Origin: Chitinophagaceae bacterium
GTDB lineage: Bacteria; Bacteroidota; Bacteroidia; Chitinophagales; Chitinophagaceae
Length of the DNA stretch: 7,993 nt
Reading direction: 5' to 3'
NCBI GenBank assembly: GCA_023251285.1
Contig: JAHEZB010000068.1
Location: forward strand, 1-7,993
Under the pieces are notes generated by a model that was not told the DNA's origin, ran no database searches, and was given only the letters and a program-made list of their open reading frames with translations. Made by a program: the position numbers and the translations under genes. Shown piece after piece: positions 6,394 through 7,993 of this stretch (within the stretch, counting starts at the first letter, position 1; each line of letters opens with the position of its first letter).

Positions 6394-7923
6394 CTATTCT
6401 TTCGACATATCTGTATTGCTTACAAAAGCAATCCTCTTACTGTCGGGTGACCATGATGGCGTGTTTATCGTTCCCTGTCCCCCATACAAATAAGCAATTA
6501 CTTTCAAAGGGCCGCCGCTTACAGGCATCATTCTCAAATAAACATGCTTATAAAAAGGATGGTCATCAGGCTTTACTTCATCTTTTAAAAACGAGATACA
6601 AACGATCCATTTTCCATCAGGAGAAACATGTGCAAACCAGTTGTTGTAACCATCGTTCGTGAGTTGTTCAGGATCACTTCCGTCCGGCTTCATGCGCCAT
6701 AATTGCATCAGCCCGCTTCTTACAGAATTGAAATAAATGTATTTTCCATCGGGACTATATTCGGGCCCGTCATCAAGTCCTGTTACATTTGTCAATTGAA
6801 TTTCTTTTCCTCCATTTGATGGAATTTTATAAATATCGAACCCTGCAGGGGTTGGATCATTATTACGTTTGGCCGTGTAAGTCAGCCATTTTCCGTCGGG
6901 TGACCAGCCATGCAAATAAGAAAAACCAAGCAGCGGAGTAATCAGTTTCGGCTCGCCACCGGTGATCGGAAGCGTGTAAACGGTAGAACCAATCTTTCCG
7001 TCCGGACTCAGCGCACTGATCCCCAACATTTTTCCGTCAAAAGAAATAACATGATCGTTATTTATGTCTTTTACTTTTCCTGTTGGAAGCAAAGCCGGTT
7101 TCAACGTTTTCAGATCGAAACGATAAAGTGAACCTTTAGAATTATAGATCAAACTCTTCCCATCTTTAGTCCAGTTAGGCGCCTGCAGAGAAACATTTTC
7201 CGAATACAATATTTTTCTCTTTCCGGTGGCTACATCCATCGTTTCTATATTGCTGCCAAGAAACGTCCGGTAAGGAACGAGATCTTTTGACGCCGGAACA
7301 ACGATTCTAACATTTTCAAATGTTGCTTTTTCAACAACATCTTTGTTATGAGCGCAGACAAATAAACCTACATATACATCGCCATCAAATTTGACATTCG
7401 AGATTGCTTCCGTTACAAATGTTTCTCCAAAATGAGCCACAGACATGATAAACGTATTTCCTCTTCTCTCCAATTGAACAACATCAGGCGCGGAAATTTT
7501 CATTTGTTTTTCCTCAATATTCGTATGAGGAGCATTTCGATATTGCAGCGAGGTAAGTCCGTTTCCATGAACCGTCGCTGCAACCATAGAAGCGCTGCTA
7601 TCCAAACTTTGCCGGACCATCCAACCAAATTTGCGATGCTCTTCAACTCCTTTTCCTAAAAATTTTCCTCTTGCATGAACGATAAAATCGCCTTTCATTT
7701 TTTTCCATACAAAATGAAATTCATCATTGGCAAACCAAATGTTTGAGCCCGAGCCGGAAATCAAATAATCCTGAGAAGACGAATTATAATTCGCATTGCC
7801 TTTATGCAACACTTTTCCGATATCAGTTTGTCCCTCAAAAACGCCTATCTTTTGAGCAAGACTGTTTATGGATAACATCATAAAAGAAATTACGATAACA
7901 AGTTTCAGTGATTTAAAAAGCAT
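6394..7923 (-). CDS. Secreted concanavalin-like plus TolB-like PD40 beta-propeller protein
   Basis: This 509-residue protein has a signal peptide ending at SLA-Q (cleavage after residue 23). Residues about 25-207 form a beta-rich module with the run SGSGSNIWF (56-64), GDFIVHA (78-84) and an HGNGLTSLQYR stretch (119-129), resembling the concanavalin-like (DUF1349-type) domains often attached to carbohydrate-active proteins. Residues about 215-505 form a beta-propeller with repeated SPDGK-type turns at 306-310, 341-345, 390-394, 434-438 and SPDSK at 492-496, plus degenerate TKDGK at 252-256, as in TolB/PD40 repeats. No peptidase or glycosidase catalytic motif is visible, so binding of glycan or protein is more likely than catalysis. 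It is not the TolB of the Tol-Pal system: no tol genes surround it and it has the extra N-terminal module. An in-frame TGA lies six bases before the ATG, fixing the start. The 70-base leader shows no clear Bacteroidota promoter. It is the first gene of the putative operon within this window. Confidence 0.85.
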   Translation of the reverse strand: MLFKSLKLVIVISFMMLSINSLAQKIGVFEGQTDIGKVLHKGNANYNSSSQDYLISGSGSNIWFANDEFHFVWKKMKGDFIVHARGKFLGKGVEEHRKFGWMVRQSLDSSASMVAATVHGNGLTSLQYRNAPHTNIEEKQMKISAPDVVQLERRGNTFIMSVAHFGETFVTEAISNVKFDGDVYVGLFVCAHNKDVVEKATFENVRIVVPASKDLVPYRTFLGSNIETMDVATGKRKILYSENVSLQAPNWTKDGKSLIYNSKGSLYRFDLKTLKPALLPTGKVKDINNDHVISFDGKMLGISALSPDGKIGSTVYTLPITGGEPKLITPLLGFSYLHGWSPDGKWLTYTAKRNNDPTPAGFDIYKIPSNGGKEIQLTNVTGLDDGPEYSPDGKYIYFNSVRSGLMQLWRMKPDGSDPEQLTNDGYNNWFAHVSPDGKWIVCISFLKDEVKPDDHPFYKHVYLRMMPVSGGPLKVIAYLYGGQGTINTPSWSPDSKRIAFVSNTDMSKE

Positions 7924-7993
7924 GGTTCAAGTTTTATTTGTTTAATAATCTGAATACTCGGTAGAGTGCATTAGGATACTATCAATGTGATCG

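Larger units (their letters stand above)
912..7923 (-). other. Putative four-gene glycan-degradation operon
   Basis: Four exported proteins (PD40, GH3, GH51-like, GH27) are encoded head to tail on the minus strand with spacers of 70, 97 and 47 bases and no hairpin plus U-tract between them. Shared direction, export and carbohydrate theme suggest co-transcription and a common substrate carrying alpha-galactosyl, probable arabinosyl and beta-linked glucosyl or xylosyl residues. The operon may begin to the right of the window, because no promoter is evident in the 70 bases before the PD40 gene. No SusC/SusD, transporter or regulator is seen here, so calling it a full polysaccharide utilization locus would go too far. 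Confidence 0.6.

Noticed and set aside
6394..7923. Calling the PD40 protein the TolB of the Tol-Pal system
   Set aside because: It has an extra concanavalin-like half, lies among glycosidases, and no tolA, tolQ, tolR or pal gene is near.

Overview
The window looks like a piece of a Bacteroidota chromosome, probably from the Chitinophaga/Sphingobacteria-like part of that phylum. The reasons are the AT-rich DNA, A-rich leaders without a strong Shine-Dalgarno sequence before all five genes, export signals ending in Ala-Gln, a Pro/Thr-rich lipoprotein linker, and the kinds of glycoside hydrolases and PD40 protein present. This placement is inference from style; no marker gene is present.

All genes lie on the minus strand, so transcription runs from the right end to the left. 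In order: a secreted protein with a concanavalin-like N-terminal half and a TolB-like PD40 beta-propeller (7923-6394); a family 3 glycoside hydrolase (6323-4011); a clan GH-A, GH51-like lipoprotein hydrolase (3913-2168); a family 27 alpha-galactosidase-type hydrolase (2120-912); then a 257-base gap holding the decayed 3' end of a second copy of the GH51-like gene (842-732); and last a small membrane protein of the isoprenylcysteine/phospholipid methyltransferase type (654-70). The first four genes are separated by 47-97 bases and have no convincing terminator between them, so they probably form one operon. The methyltransferase is likely a separate unit.

The four exported proteins fit stepwise removal of sugars from a plant-type or microbial glycan outside the cytoplasm: the GH27 enzyme takes terminal alpha-galactose (or a related sugar), the GH51-like enzyme probably takes arabinofuranose or a similar substituent, and the GH3 enzyme takes terminal beta-linked glucose or xylose. 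The PD40 protein has no visible catalytic motif and may bind a glycan or protein. No SusC/SusD pair, sugar transporter or regulator lies in the window, so the exact substrate cannot be fixed from here.

The most informative unexpected item is the gene remnant at 732-842. It ends in 29 codons that align without gaps to the C-terminus of the GH51-like protein, with 20 identical residues, and it shares a 26-base identical run with that gene. It shows that the locus once had two GH51-like genes flanking the GH27 gene. I found no CRISPR array, RNA gene, insertion sequence or clearly novel defence or mobile system.
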